A stretch of 64,000 nucleotides of DNA. Source: Streptomyces sp. TRM68416 (GTDB taxonomy: Bacteria; Actinomycetota; Actinomycetes; Streptomycetales; Streptomycetaceae). The notes under the pieces are model-generated. The model was not told the DNA's origin, made no database searches, and saw only the letters and a program-made list of their open reading frames with translations. The position numbers and the translations under genes are program-made. Location of the stretch: contig NZ_JACVWU010000013.1 in NCBI RefSeq assembly GCF_014596915.1, positions 1-64,000 on the forward strand, read 5' to 3'. Each line of letters opens with the position of its first letter. The first letter of the stretch is position 1. Shown here in pieces: positions 33,604 to 43,990 of this stretch.

Positions 33604-34184
33604 GGCAGCACCACCGCCAGCACGTAGCGCGCCGCCCGGGGGCCGGCGCAGCGGAACCGGGTCGCTCCCCACACCCGCATCCGCAGGCAGTCGCCGACCG
33701 TGAGGTGGTGCTCCGTCTCCCCGTCCGTCACGTCGAGCTCCCCCTCCAGGATCCAGAGGTGCTGTTCCAGGCCGGGGACGGGCGGACGGTCGTAGGCGAT
33801 GTCGGCGCCGGGGGCGAGGCGGCCCTCGACGAGTTCGCCGCGGAGCGCGGCGTGCGGCGGGGAGACCGAGCGCCGTACGAAACCGGCGGCCGGGTCCTCC
33901 CACACCTGCTGGTCGGCGGCGCGCACCACGCGCGCGGGTGCCGCCTCGACCTCGCTGAGCAGCTGGGACATGGTCCGGCCGTAGACCGCGCAGAGGCGGT
34001 TCAGGAGGGAGGCGGTGGGGCTGGTCTCGGCGCGCTCGGCCCGGGACAGGGTGGACTTGCTGACCCCGCTGCGCTCGGCCAGCTCGCCCAGGGACCAGCC
34101 GCGTTCGGCGCGCAGCTCGGCCAGGCGGTCGCCGAGCCGGGCGTCGACGGGATCGGGTTTGGGTCGCGCCTCCTGCTGTTTCAC
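33600..34184 (-). CDS. XRE-family regulator with C-terminal cupin domain
   Basis: 194 residues. The helix-turn-helix lies at residues about 18-70 (GWSLGELAERSGVSKSTLSRAE). A cupin fold (residues about 105-194, LEQHLWILEGELDVTDGETEHHLTVGD in pieces) probably binds the effector. The start is GTG 34184 with no ribosome binding site. A 13-bp palindrome GGGAT-GGT-ATCCC (34189-34201) sits just upstream and is a likely autoregulatory site. Operon partner is the GNAT acetyltransferase. Confidence 0.88.
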   Translation of the reverse strand: MKQQEARPKPDPVDARLGDRLAELRAERGWSLGELAERSGVSKSTLSRAERAETSPTASLLNRLCAVYGRTMSQLLSEVEAAPARVVRAADQQVWEDPAAGFVRRSVSPPHAALRGELVEGRLAPGADIAYDRPPVPGLEQHLWILEGELDVTDGETEHHLTVGDCLRMRVWGATRFRCAGPRAARYVLAVVLP

Positions 34185-34188
34185 ATCC

Positions 34189-34201
34189 GGGATGGTATCC
34201 C
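34189..34201 (-). promoter_or_regulatory. Palindrome upstream of the XRE-cupin/GNAT operon
   Basis: GGGAT-GGT-ATCCC, perfect arms, five bases before the GTG start. Probable operator or transcription-start site of the operon; no experimental support is visible. Confidence 0.45.
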
Positions 34202-34330
34202 ATATCCAGGACGATCATGTCGCGCCGCAAGCCGGGTCCGGAACAGCGGGCCGGGTGGCTCGGTCAGGGCCGCGGGGATCGTCGTCACCCGCGCGACGGC
34301 CCGGACCGGTGCCGGCCCGTGGCCGCTTGC

Positions 34331-35233
34331 CTATGCTTCGGCGGCGGCGCGCAGTGCGTCCAGTACCGGGCGGATCAGCGGGTGCTCCTCGGCCCCTCGG
34401 CGCACGGCGGCGAAGACCCGTCGGGTGGGCGCCACCCCGTCGACCGGGCGGACGACCACTCCGGTCAGGTCCATGCCGCGCAGCGCCGAGCGCGGTACGA
34501 GCGCGACGCCCACGTCCGCCGAGGCCAGCGCCACGACCGCCCGGAAGTCGTCCGAGGAGTGTTCGAGGCGTGGCTGGAATCCGGCGCTCTCGCAGGCCAG
34601 GACGACCACGTCGTGGCAGGGGTTGCCCGGGTACGGCCCGATCCACGGGTCCTTGGCCAGCTCGCCCAACGGCACCTCGGCCGCGTCGGCCAGCCGGTGG
34701 CGCACGGGGACGACCGCGTCGAAGGGCTCGGCGTACAGCGGGACGTGCGCGAGACGCGGGTCGTCGGCGGGCGGGGCCCCGCGGTACTCAACGGCGACGG
34801 CGACATCGACCTGCCGGTCCAGGACCATCGGCAGGCTGGCGTCGCCCTCGGCGTCCTGCACCCGGATGCGGATCCCGGGCGCCGACTCGGCGAGCCGGGC
34901 CACGGCGGGGGCGACGACCTGGGCGATGCCGGTCGCGAAGGAGGCGACGGTGACCGTGCCGGCGGCGCCCGAGTCATAGGCGGCGAGTTCGGCCTCGGCC
35001 CGCTCCAGCTGGGCGAGGACGGCGTTGGTGTGGCTCAGCAGGATCTCGCCGGCCGGGGTGAGCCGTACGCCCTTGGCGCCGCGCTCGACCAGGCGGTGGC
35101 CGGTCTCCTGCTCCAGCGCGGTCAACTGCTGCGAGACGGCCGAGGGCGTGAGGTACAGCGCGGCGGCAGCCGCCGTCACCGTGCGGTGGTCGGCCACCGC
35201 ACGGAGGATGTGGAGCCGCCGCGCCTCGATCAT
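34331..35233 (-). CDS. LysR-family transcriptional regulator
   Basis: 300 residues. N-terminal helix-turn-helix (residues about 1-62, RTVTAAAAALYLTPSAVSQQLTALEQ) and a periplasmic-binding-like effector domain (TVTVASFATGIAQVVAPAVARL onward, split) are complete. It starts 18 bp behind kbl in the same direction, so it is the third gene of the tdh-kbl operon. LysR genes are more often divergent from their targets. Regulation of threonine breakdown is possible but not shown. Confidence 0.88.
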   Translation of the reverse strand: MIEARRLHILRAVADHRTVTAAAAALYLTPSAVSQQLTALEQETGHRLVERGAKGVRLTPAGEILLSHTNAVLAQLERAEAELAAYDSGAAGTVTVASFATGIAQVVAPAVARLAESAPGIRIRVQDAEGDASLPMVLDRQVDVAVAVEYRGAPPADDPRLAHVPLYAEPFDAVVPVRHRLADAAEVPLGELAKDPWIGPYPGNPCHDVVVLACESAGFQPRLEHSSDDFRAVVALASADVGVALVPRSALRGMDLTGVVVRPVDGVAPTRRVFAAVRRGAEEHPLIRPVLDALRAAAEA

Positions 35234-35251
35234 GGGATCGATTCTCTCAGG

Positions 35252-36451
<1,200 letters not shown>

Positions 36452-36479
36452 CGGAGAAGCTCCTAGGAAGAGACGCGGG

Positions 36480-36541
36480 GAACGACGCGAGGGATGACGT
36501 GAGGGATGATCGCGAGGAACGACACGAGGACTGACGCGGGG
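36480..36541. repeat. Degenerate 12-13 bp tandem repeat between tdh and kbl
   Basis: About five units resembling AACGACGCGAGGG fill almost the whole gap (units begin AACGACGCGA, ATGACGTGAG, ATGATCGCGA, AACGACACGA, ACTGACGCGG). No gene is present. Confidence 0.6.
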
Positions 36542-36543
36542 GT

Positions 36544-37572
36544 TCACGCGGTCCAGTCGAGGATGACCTTGCCGCCCCTGCCGCCGGCGGCGTCGGCGAA
36601 GGCGGCCTCGAAGTCGCGGTAGCCGTAGCGGCCGGTGATCACCGGCGAGAGGTCGAGGCCGCCCTCCAGGAGGACCGACATCGCGTACCAGGTCTCGAAC
36701 ATCTCCCGGCCGTAGATGCCCTTGATCGTGATCATGGAGGTGACGATCCGGGCCCAGTCGACCGGGAACTCCTGTGCGGGCAGGCCGAGCATGGCGATCC
36801 GGCCGCCGTGGGTCATGTTGGCGATCATGTCGCGCATCGCTACGGGGTTGCCCGACATCTCCAGGCCGATGTCGAAGCCCTCGCGCAGGCCGAGGGAGCG
36901 CTGGCCGTCGGCGATCGTGGACTCGGCGACGTTCAGGGCAAGGCTGACGCCGATCTTGCGGGCCAGTTCCAGGCGCTCCTCGCTGACGTCGGTGATCACG
37001 ACGTTGCGGGCGCCCGCGTGCCTGGCCACCGCGGCCGCCATCAAACCGATCGGCCCGGCGCCCGTGACGAGCACGTCCTCGCCGACCAGCGGGAAGGACA
37101 GCGCGGTGTGCACGGCGTTGCCGAACGGGTCGAAGATCGCGGCGACGTCGAGGTCCACGGGGACGCGGTGCACCCACACGTTCGACGCGGGCAGGGCGAC
37201 GTACTCGGCGAAGGCGCCGTCGCGGCCGACCCCGAGTCCGACGGTGGCCCGGCACAGGTGGCGGCGGCCGGCCAGACAGTTGCGGCACTTGCCGCACACC
37301 AGGTGGCCCTCGCCGCTGACCCGGTCACCGGCCTTGATGTCGGTGACGTTCCGGCCGGTCTCGACGACCTCGCCGACGAACTCGTGCCCGAGGACCAGCG
37401 GGGTGCGGATCGTCTGCTGCGCCCAGCCGTCCCAGGACCGGATGTGCAGGTCCGTGCCGCAGATGCCGGTGCGCAGCACCTTGATGAGCACGTCGTCGGC
37501 TCCGACGGCGGGCTCGGGAACGTCCGTGAGCCAGAGCCCGGGCTCCGCCTTCTGCTTGACCAGCGCCTTCAA
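36544..37572 (-). CDS. tdh: L-threonine 3-dehydrogenase
   Basis: 342 residues, matching the known length. Zinc-dependent medium-chain dehydrogenase with CGTDLHIRSWDGWAQ, GHEFVGEVVETG, CGKCRNCLAGRRHLC and the NAD motif VTGAGPIGLMAAAVARHAG. It oxidises threonine to 2-amino-3-ketobutyrate. The best start is TTG 37572, giving M-K-A-L-V-K as in the family, with AGGAG eight bases upstream; the in-frame ATG at 37611 has no such site and adds 13 atypical residues. First gene of the tdh-kbl-lysR operon. Confidence 0.93.
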   Translation of the reverse strand: MKALVKQKAEPGLWLTDVPEPAVGADDVLIKVLRTGICGTDLHIRSWDGWAQQTIRTPLVLGHEFVGEVVETGRNVTDIKAGDRVSGEGHLVCGKCRNCLAGRRHLCRATVGLGVGRDGAFAEYVALPASNVWVHRVPVDLDVAAIFDPFGNAVHTALSFPLVGEDVLVTGAGPIGLMAAAVARHAGARNVVITDVSEERLELARKIGVSLALNVAESTIADGQRSLGLREGFDIGLEMSGNPVAMRDMIANMTHGGRIAMLGLPAQEFPVDWARIVTSMITIKGIYGREMFETWYAMSVLLEGGLDLSPVITGRYGYRDFEAAFADAAGGRGGKVILDWTA

Positions 37573-37915
37573 CGCGACGGCTCCTGTCGGTGCGACCCCG
37601 GGCGCGGGCATGCCGAAGGCGCCCGCGTCCGGGGAGAGGGGTGGAATCGCCTAGCAATCTGCCGTACGGCACCGGCCCGGGTCCATCGAGGTTTTCTTAA
37701 CCCGCGCCACAGCTGGGCTTCACACCCGCTCCTCCCCCACGCGACGACGCGCCCCCTTCCGGCGCGACTGCCCCGCGCCGCACCGGCGTTCGGCGGGGCT
37801 GATTCCGGCACCTCACGGTCGTGGCGGGACGCGCGCGGCACCCGGCGACGGCGGTCGTCGGACGACGTAGGAACTCTCGCACCGCGCCGTTCGTCCGACA
37901 GGCATGGAGCCGCTC
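37573..37915. other. Intergenic region between divergent tdh and GPP34 genes
   Basis: 343 bp without a supported gene. It should hold the promoters of both divergent units. I see a CCGTACGG palindrome near 37661-37670 and a short AT-richer patch (GAGGTTTTCTTAAC, about 37688-37701), but no clear operator or RNA. Confidence 0.4.
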
Positions 37916-38512
37916 ATGACCACCGCACGGGACCTGGCGATCCTCGCCCTGGACACGGCGGGCGACCGCCCGGTCGATCAGGGCGAGGTGTCGCTCGCGC
38001 TCGCGGCGGCCGAGATACTCGACCTCGTCGGAGCCGGGGCCGTCGTTCTGGACGGCGACCACATCGTGCCGAACGCCCAGGCGCCCACGGGCGACCGCCT
38101 GCTGGACGAGGCCGCCGCCGCCCTCGTACGACAGCAGCCCTACGAGTCGGTCGAGGACTGGCTGTGGCGCCGGGGCCGCGGGCTGTCCTCGGCCTACGTC
38201 GACGACCTGGAGCGGATCGGGCTGACGACCCGGCCGCGGGGCCGCATGCTCCCGCTGCGGTCCGCGCGGACGGTGCTGGTCGACTCGCCGGCCCGGCGCG
38301 CGGCCGAGGAACGCCGGGCCGCGGGCGAGCCGGTCCTGGCCGCACTCGCGGCCACCGCCGGCATCGGCGACGAGCCGGCCACGGAAGCCGTCGGGGACAC
38401 GGCCACCACCGTGCTGGCCGTGGTCGGGGACGCGGTGATGGAGCTGGAGGCGGTACGACAGCGCAAAGCGATCGAGAACGCGGCGTTCGACAATCTCTGG
38501 CGCGGCGTCTAG
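37916..38512 (+). CDS. GPP34 (GOLPH3/VPS74-like) domain protein
   Basis: About 198 residues. The opening MTTARDLAILALDTAGDRPVDQ, repeated short helices and the DWLWRRGRGLSSAYVDDLE segment match the actinobacterial GPP34 family. The eukaryotic relatives bind phosphatidylinositol-4-phosphate; the role in Streptomyces is unknown. I prefer ATG 37916 because GGAG lies six bases upstream, within the alternative start ATG 37904. It stands alone. Confidence 0.8.
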   Translation: MTTARDLAILALDTAGDRPVDQGEVSLALAAAEILDLVGAGAVVLDGDHIVPNAQAPTGDRLLDEAAAALVRQQPYESVEDWLWRRGRGLSSAYVDDLERIGLTTRPRGRMLPLRSARTVLVDSPARRAAEERRAAGEPVLAALAATAGIGDEPATEAVGDTATTVLAVVGDAVMELEAVRQRKAIENAAFDNLWRGV

Positions 38513-38557
38513 GACGCGGCACCGCCCCTCGTTCCGGGTACGGCAACCGGGGCCCAG

Positions 38558-38581
38558 GCGCCTCAAGTGGACTTCAGGCGC
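38558..38581 (+). terminator. Possible terminator after the GPP34 gene
   Basis: GCGCCTCAAG (38558-38567) pairs with CTTCAGGCGC (38572-38581) with one mismatch and a four-base loop, 46 bp after the stop codon. Confidence 0.4.
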
Positions 38582-38718
38582 GCGGCGTTGTTGCAGTACA
38601 GAACTTGGCGCACGTCATCCGGCCCGCCCGTCGGGCCACCACCGCCCGTGCCTCCTCGCCCTGCACCGCGACGGACGCCCTCACAGTGCCCGGAGCCCTG
38701 CACGGCGACCAGCGCCCC

Positions 38719-39297
38719 TCACAGCGCCGGGAGTCCGTCCGCCTCCCGTCGCTCCAGTCGTGCGACCAGCTCCGCGGCGGACGCCTTGATGGCCTCCAGG
38801 CCGGCCTTCCCCCAGGACCGCGGCGCCACATCGACCACGCACACCGTGCCCAGCACCATCCCCGTGCTGTCGATGAGCGGGGCGCCCAGATAGGAGCGGA
38901 ACCCGAACTCGTCCACCGCGGGATTCCCCGCGAACCGCGGGTAGTCGAGGACGTCCTCCAACACCAGCGCCTTGCCCCGTGCCACCACATGGGGGCAGAA
39001 GCCGTGGTCGCGCGGCAGGTTCCGGCCGACCTGCGGGCTGGTGCCGTCGGCCTTGCGGTGCGGCCCGGCCGCCGGGCGGCGCAGGCCCGCGAAGAACTGC
39101 CCCTGCTCGTCGAGGAAGTTGACCATGGCGTACGGCGCCCCGGTGGCCTCGGCGAGGCGGTCGGCGAAGGCGTCGAGGGCGGGGTCCGTGCGGTCCCCGA
39201 GTCCCAGCCTGCGCAGTCGGCGCGCGCGGGCGGGGGCTTCCGTGTCCTCCGGGGTGAGCAGCAGACGACCGGCCGGGCGGGGCGGGTCGTACCTCAT
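38719..39297 (-). CDS. GAF-domain sensor protein
   Basis: 192 residues. A single GAF domain covers residues about 40-180 (APYAMVNFLDEQGQFFAG, GFCPHVVARGKALVLEDVLDYPRF, GFRSYLGAPLIDSTGMVLGTVCVVD, each an expected GAF segment). No output domain is attached. ATG 39297 has GGAG about seven bases upstream. It follows cvnD by 59 bp in the same direction and is probably part of the conservon transcript. It may bind a small ligand or interact with the conservon sensor. Confidence 0.82.
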   Translation of the reverse strand: MRYDPPRPAGRLLLTPEDTEAPARARRLRRLGLGDRTDPALDAFADRLAEATGAPYAMVNFLDEQGQFFAGLRRPAAGPHRKADGTSPQVGRNLPRDHGFCPHVVARGKALVLEDVLDYPRFAGNPAVDEFGFRSYLGAPLIDSTGMVLGTVCVVDVAPRSWGKAGLEAIKASAAELVARLERREADGLPAL

Positions 39298-39356
39298 GGA
39301 CACACTCCGTCGATAGGGGCGTAAGGCATGGGCGGGCTCCGTGGGGTGTGCGTCGA

Positions 39357-39974
39357 TCACATGTGGGCGCCGTGGCTGGGCGCGGGGGCCGGGGTGTGGG
39401 CGATGAGGTGTTTCACCAGGGTCAGCAGGGTCTGGACGCCCGAGCTGGAGATCCGGGCGTCGCAGCGGACGACCGGGATCCCGGGGTCGAGGTCGATGGC
39501 GGCGCGGACCTCCTCGGGGTCGTAGCGGTAGGCGCCGTCGAACTCGTTGATCGCGACGATGAAGCCGAGACCGCGTTGTTCGAAGAAGTCGACGGCGGCG
39601 AAGCACTCCTCCAATCGGCGGGTGTCGGCGAGGATGACCGCGCCGAGGGCGCCCTCGCACAGTTCGTCCCACATGAACCAGAACCGCTCCTGCCCGGGCG
39701 TGCCGAACAGGTAGAGGACGTGTTCGGGGTCGAGGGTGATGCGGCCGAAGTCCATGGCCACCGTCGTCTCGACCTTGTTCTCGATGCCGTCGAGATTGTC
39801 GGTCGCGGCGCTGACGGTGGTCAGCAGTTCCTCGGTGCTGAGCGGCGCGATCTCGCTGACGGCGCCGACGAAGGTCGTCTTGCCGACCCCGAATCCGCCC
39901 GCCACGAGGATCTTCAGCGCGGTGGGGAACGGGTCGGCGCCTTCGTCGTACTCAGAGCTGTCGTCGTAGTCCAT
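39357..39974 (-). CDS. cvnD: Conservon Ras-like GTPase (CvnD)
   Basis: 205 residues. P-loop GGFGVGKTT near residue 26, G3 motif FGTPGQERFWFMW, and INEFDG in the G4 position. The protein is of the MglA/CvnD type found only with CvnA-C partners. It starts 23 bp inside the end of cvnC. Together these proteins are thought to form a membrane-associated switch that acts like a eukaryotic G-protein-coupled system. Confidence 0.92.
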   Translation of the reverse strand: MDYDDSSEYDEGADPFPTALKILVAGGFGVGKTTFVGAVSEIAPLSTEELLTTVSAATDNLDGIENKVETTVAMDFGRITLDPEHVLYLFGTPGQERFWFMWDELCEGALGAVILADTRRLEECFAAVDFFEQRGLGFIVAINEFDGAYRYDPEEVRAAIDLDPGIPVVRCDARISSSGVQTLLTLVKHLIAHTPAPAPSHGAHM

Positions 39975-40323
39975 CGAGCACTGCCTCCAGAAGAGCCCGG
40001 TCAGTGGGGTTGTGGTGGAACTCGGGGGGCTTGGTGGTGAGCGCCCCGCAGTCGACGAGATCCGACAGCAGCACCTTGGTGACCGCCGCCGGCAGCTTCA
40101 GGTGGGCGGCGGCCTCGGCGACCGAGACGGGTGCGCGGCACAGGGCGAGCGCTTCCGCGTGCTCGGGTCCGAGGTAGCCGAGGGGGGTCGCCCCAGTGGC
40201 CATCACCTGCGAGATCAGGTCGAGCGCGACGGTGGGCCGAGTACGGCCGTTGCTGACCGTGAAGGGGCGCACCAGTCGTCCGGCCGCGTCGTCGAGCCAG
40301 GGCCCGTCGCCGGCCGCCGTCAC
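39952..40323 (-). CDS. cvnC: Conservon DUF742 protein (CvnC)
   Basis: About 123 residues. Opening GPWLDDAAGRLVRPFTVSNGRT and middle LGYLGPEHAEALALCRAPVSVAEAAAHLKLP are diagnostic for DUF742, a winged-helix-like fold. I prefer GTG 40323 with GAGG eight bases upstream over the in-frame TTG 40329. It overlaps cvnD and begins just after the cvnB stop. Confidence 0.92.
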   Translation of the reverse strand: MTAAGDGPWLDDAAGRLVRPFTVSNGRTRPTVALDLISQVMATGATPLGYLGPEHAEALALCRAPVSVAEAAAHLKLPAAVTKVLLSDLVDCGALTTKPPEFHHNPTDRALLEAVLDGLRRQL

Positions 40324-40325
40324 GC

Positions 40326-40760
40326 TCAAGGCCTCGACGCCGAGGGTTGGACGGCGTGCTGCCGGGGGGCGGTCACCAGGTAGGGGCGGACGCTCTTGAC
40401 CAGCATCGCCATCTCGTAGCCGAGCACGGCGGCGTCGGCCTCGCGGCCGGCCAGCACGGCGAGGCAGGTGCCGGAGCCGGCGGTGGTCACGAACAGCAGC
40501 GTCGAGTCGAGTTCGACGACGACCTGCCGGACGTCTCCGCCGTCGCCGAACCGGACTCCGGCGCTGCGGCCCAGGGAGTACAGGCCGGAGGCCAGGGCCG
40601 CCATGTGGTCGGCGCTGTCCGGGTCGAGGCCGTGGACGGACTTCACCAGTCCGTCGCAGGAGAGGAGTACCGCGCTGGTCGTGTGCGGTACGCGCTGCAC
40701 GAGGCCACTCATCAGCCAGTCGAGATCGGATGCATGGCCGGTCGGCGCTTCGCTCGCCAT
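40326..40760 (-). CDS. cvnB: Conservon roadblock/LC7 protein (CvnB)
   Basis: 144 residues. A roadblock/LC7 fold (LDWLMSGLVQRVPHTTSAVLLSCDGL at the start, GYEMAMLVKSVRPYLV at the end, each in pieces) is expected to regulate or dock the CvnD GTPase. ATG 40760 has AAGGAG ten bases upstream. The stop overlaps the possible TTG start of cvnC. Confidence 0.92.
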   Translation of the reverse strand: MASEAPTGHASDLDWLMSGLVQRVPHTTSAVLLSCDGLVKSVHGLDPDSADHMAALASGLYSLGRSAGVRFGDGGDVRQVVVELDSTLLFVTTAGSGTCLAVLAGREADAAVLGYEMAMLVKSVRPYLVTAPRQHAVQPSASRP

Positions 40761-40825
40761 GGTGGATCGACTCCTTGAGGTACGAAGGTCTGCGGGAGCG
40801 CTGGGGGTGGGGGTGGGAAGGGGGG

Positions 40826-42700
40826 TCATCCGGCGGGTGCGCTCCCGTCGTGCCGGGTGGTGTGGTCGAGGCGGGACATGCGCGCGGGGCGCGCCTCGGT
40901 TATGCGGGTCGTGGGCGTGTCCGGTTCCATGGGTCCGGACACCAGGTGGATCGGGTCCGCCGTGTGCTGGGGCTCCATGGTGTCCGGGCCCGGGTGGCCC
41001 GCCTCCATGTGCTGTTGGGCCTCGGCCAGGCCCATTCCCCGTTGGAAGGCCGCCATCAGACCGGGGTCGTGTCCGGCGAGGTGTTCCGTGTCCGGGCGCG
41101 GCACGGCGGCCGGGCCCCCGCGCAGTTGGGGCGCGATGTGTTCCTGGGCGCGGCGGCGGGGCAGTTGGGGCTTGCCCATGGTGCCGCGGACGGTGCCGTT
41201 GCGCGGGGTGGGCGGCGCGGCCGTGTGCTCCGCGACGAGGGGGCGGTCGTCGGGCCGGATGCCGGGCACGGCCTCGGCGGGGGTGGGCCGTTCCCGGTGC
41301 GCGCCGCGCACGGGCAGCGGCACGGGCCCGCCGCCGTTCGCCGCCGGTGCCGCGCCCCGGTACTCGCCCACCGGCGTCCGGGGCACCCCGGGCTGTGCGT
41401 GCCGCGGCGCCTGCGCCCCGTGCTGCGGCCCGCCCTGCACCTGCGGCGACTGCTCCTGCGCCACAGCGGTCATGGCGCCGCCGGCCGCCCCCTGCTCGGC
41501 GCCGAGCAGGCCCTGCGGTACGACGAGCACGGCCTGGACGCCGCCGTAGATGTTGGTCTGGAGGCGGACGTTGATGCCGTGCCGCCGGGCGAGCTGGGAG
41601 ACCACGAACAGTCCGATGCGCCCGTCCGCGAGCAGCCTGCCGACGTTGACCTGGTCGGGGTCGGTGAGCAGGGCGTTCATCTTCTCCTGCTCCTCGACGG
41701 GCATGCCGAGTCCGCGGTCCTCGACCTCGACGGCGAGTCCGGAGGTGACGAGGTTGGCCCGCAGCAGCACTTGGGTGTGCGGGGCGGAGAACACCGTGGC
41801 GTTCTCGACGAGTTCGGCGAGCAGGTGGATGACGTCGGCGACGGCGTGCCCGCGCAGGGTGCCGTCGACCGGCGGCACGAGCTTGACCCGCGAGTACTGC
41901 TCCACCTCGGCGATCGCCGAGCGCAGCACCTCGGTCATGGAGACGGGGTTGCTCCACTGCCGGCGGGAGACGGCGCCGCCGAGGACGGCGAGGTTCTCGG
42001 CGTGGCGGCGGATCCGGGTGGCGAGGTGGTCCACATGGAAGAGACTCTTGAGCAGGTCGGGGTCCTCGATCTCGTTCTCCAGCTCGTCGAGGATCGAGAT
42101 CTCGCGGTGTACGAGGGACTGCAGCCGCCGGGCGAGGTTGACGAAGACCTCCAGCTTCTGTTCGCTGCCGGCCTGGCTGGAGAGCTGGGCGGCCTGCACG
42201 ACGGCGGTGACGGCGCCGTCGTGCGCGCGGGCCAGGTCGGCGGCGAGCAGTTCGAAGTCGTCGGCATCCTCGGGCGGGCCGCTGCGGGGCTTGCGCCGGG
42301 GCGGGGCGTCGCCGCGGCGCAGGGTCTCCACGAGGGCCCGCAGGTCGGCCTCGTGGCGGGCGCTGCTGCGGCGCAGGGCGCCGATGCGCTCGCTCACGGA
42401 CTTCGCGGTGCGGTCGGCGGCCACGGCGGCGACCACGATGCCGGCGAGGGCCACCGCGATCGCACCGGCGAGCATGCCCCACAGGGTGAGGCTGGGCACT
42501 GCACCGGTGGAGCGGACGGTGAACAGTACGGCGGCGCAGGCCGCGAGTGCCACCGCGACCGGCGGCAGCACGGCGAGCCGCAGGAGTTGCGGCCGTATGT
42601 GCGTCTCGGGCAGCGCGGGAACGGGGCGGGCGACCGGCCGCCCGTGCCGCCCGCCCTCACGGCGGTCTGCACGTGCGGCCGGTGCGCGGAGGTGAGACAT
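40826..42700 (-). CDS. cvnA: Conservon histidine-kinase-like sensor (CvnA)
   Basis: 624 residues. Two membrane segments (about residues 30-80: LRLAVLPPVAVALAACAAVLF and a second) are followed by a coiled region, a dimerisation-like helix pair and a GHKL ATPase domain (ELVENATVFSAPHTQVLL, VEDRGLGM). A long Pro/Gly-rich C-terminal tail (from about residue 420) is typical of CvnA proteins. No response-regulator gene is nearby; the partners are CvnB-D. ATG 42700 follows GAGG by six bases; the longer upstream frame is not supported. First gene of the conservon operon. Confidence 0.92.
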   Translation of the reverse strand: MSHLRAPAARADRREGGRHGRPVARPVPALPETHIRPQLLRLAVLPPVAVALAACAAVLFTVRSTGAVPSLTLWGMLAGAIAVALAGIVVAAVAADRTAKSVSERIGALRRSSARHEADLRALVETLRRGDAPPRRKPRSGPPEDADDFELLAADLARAHDGAVTAVVQAAQLSSQAGSEQKLEVFVNLARRLQSLVHREISILDELENEIEDPDLLKSLFHVDHLATRIRRHAENLAVLGGAVSRRQWSNPVSMTEVLRSAIAEVEQYSRVKLVPPVDGTLRGHAVADVIHLLAELVENATVFSAPHTQVLLRANLVTSGLAVEVEDRGLGMPVEEQEKMNALLTDPDQVNVGRLLADGRIGLFVVSQLARRHGINVRLQTNIYGGVQAVLVVPQGLLGAEQGAAGGAMTAVAQEQSPQVQGGPQHGAQAPRHAQPGVPRTPVGEYRGAAPAANGGGPVPLPVRGAHRERPTPAEAVPGIRPDDRPLVAEHTAAPPTPRNGTVRGTMGKPQLPRRRAQEHIAPQLRGGPAAVPRPDTEHLAGHDPGLMAAFQRGMGLAEAQQHMEAGHPGPDTMEPQHTADPIHLVSGPMEPDTPTTRITEARPARMSRLDHTTRHDGSAPAG

Positions 42701-43407
42701 CGGTGTCCTCGTACTGTCCGTCGGGCGGGTTGCCTGGGGTCGCGGTCTGCGCGTCGGACGTGCGCCATCGCGGTGTCGGTCGAGAGAGTCGAAGAATTCG
42801 GCCCCGCGTCGCCCGACGGACACTGACAGTAGTCGGCAAGGCATCATGTGCGATGGGCAGTTGACAAACTCGTACGTGGAGCGTCCCGCTCTGGTATGAG
42901 CGCTCGCACGAAAGATCGAGAGCCCGCACGGGAACCGGCCCGGGATAGGAAAGTTCTCGATCACACCTGCTCAGAAGCGGTCACAGGCAGAAGCCGGGAG
43001 CCGCGGAGTACCGCACGCCCCCTCCACCACCGACGAGCCCTTCCACGCCCGCCCGCACACCCCGCGCCCCCTACGGCGGCCACCTGGGCGGCGCCGCCGA
43101 TGTCACCCACCGTGTTGATGAGGCCATGGAATGAGGCCATGGAATGAAGGACCTGCGCTTCAACTCCGCGCGCAGGGCGGCGGGATACGCGGTGAACCCG
43201 CCCTCGGTGCCCAACGCCCCGGGGACGGTCGCGGGCGCCGACTCCTTGAGCGCCTCGACCGGCCGCGGGTGCACCACGCGCGCGCCGCGCGGCATTCCAG
43301 GCCGCCGCCGTCGAGGGGACGGCGCCTCCTGCACCGGTCGATTGAGCAGGGCGGCGACCCGGCGCCGCCGGGCGCCCCGGGCCGAGGGTCCGGCGTTGGA
43401 ACGCCGG
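42701..43407. other. Gene-poor region upstream of the conservon, partly degenerate
   Basis: 707 bp without a confident gene. The left part should hold the cvnA promoter. A 13-bp direct repeat TGAGGCCATGGAA occurs twice at 43122-43147. On the minus strand about 43160-43400 there is residual coding-like sequence (for example AALRAELKRRSF in one frame) without an intact gene, consistent with decay. Confidence 0.4.
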
Positions 43408-43743
43408 TCACCCCATCGCCGGGCCGCCGGGCCGCCGGAACGGGGCGATGATCTTCCGTACGGCCTCCACGGCTCCCCAGTCGTCGTCATGGGCGATGAC
43501 GCTCAGGAGTTCCCGGAGATGGAAGAGATCCATCGTCCCGCCAGCCGTCATGCGCCGCTCCGCGAGGAACGCGTGGCCGTCGCTGTCCCAGGTGTTGTCC
43601 TGGCGTAGCCGGCCCAGCCGGCCCAGCCGGCCCAGCCGGTGCCGGCCGAACCGCTCGGCGGTCGTGAAGGTGTGCAGGGCGGCGACCGTGTGGGCGAGCT
43701 GCTCCCAGAGACGCTCGTCGTCGCGGCGCGGCCGCATCTTCAC
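43408..43743 (-). CDS. Hypothetical protein
   Basis: 111 residues, no family recognised. Codon third positions are mostly G or C, as expected for an expressed Streptomyces gene. An internal GRLGRLGRL run comes from a 9-bp tandem repeat near 43610-43640. The start ATG overlaps the stop of the broken ABC-exporter remnant, so it was once coupled to that gene. It may be a surviving neighbour of a lost transporter operon or itself decaying. Confidence 0.5.
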   Translation of the reverse strand: MKMRPRRDDERLWEQLAHTVAALHTFTTAERFGRHRLGRLGRLGRLRQDNTWDSDGHAFLAERRMTAGGTMDLFHLRELLSVIAHDDDWGAVEAVRKIIAPFRRPGGPAMG

Positions 43744-43990
43744 GACCGCCGAGCGGTCAGGCCGGCGGCTTCGACCGGGAAGATGTCCCGTTCCGGTCGC
43801 AGCGCTGCGGTGTGGTCCCCGGCTTCCGCGATCTGGCCGCGCTCGACCACGACGAGATGAGGTCGGCCATTCCCACCGTGGAGAAACGGTGGGAAACCAG
43901 CATCGTGATCCCCCGTACGTCCTCCTCCGGGCCGGCCCGGGGCACGGCCTGCCGGACAGTGGACTCGTACCGGACGACCTCCGCCACTCG
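43740..43990 (-). pseudogene. 3' remnant of an ABC exporter ATPase, frameshifted
   Basis: One frame reads ITMLVSHRFSTVGMADLI, and the next frame continues VVVERGQIAEAGDH. Joined, these are the H-loop region at the end of an ABC exporter ATPase domain. The switch is at about 43858, where two extra bases (TC) or one missing base explains the break. No Walker A, signature or membrane domain is found upstream, where the UlaG-like gene ends at 44008. Confidence 0.75.

Noticed and set aside
42848..43147. Small plus-strand ORF of 99 residues upstream of the conservon
   Set aside because: No ribosome binding site, Pro/Arg-rich composition and no family match; it overlaps the expected cvnA promoter.
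43144..43608. 154-residue plus-strand ORF in the degenerate segment
   Set aside because: Overlaps the better-supported minus-strand ORF at 43408-43743 and reads as low-complexity antisense sequence.
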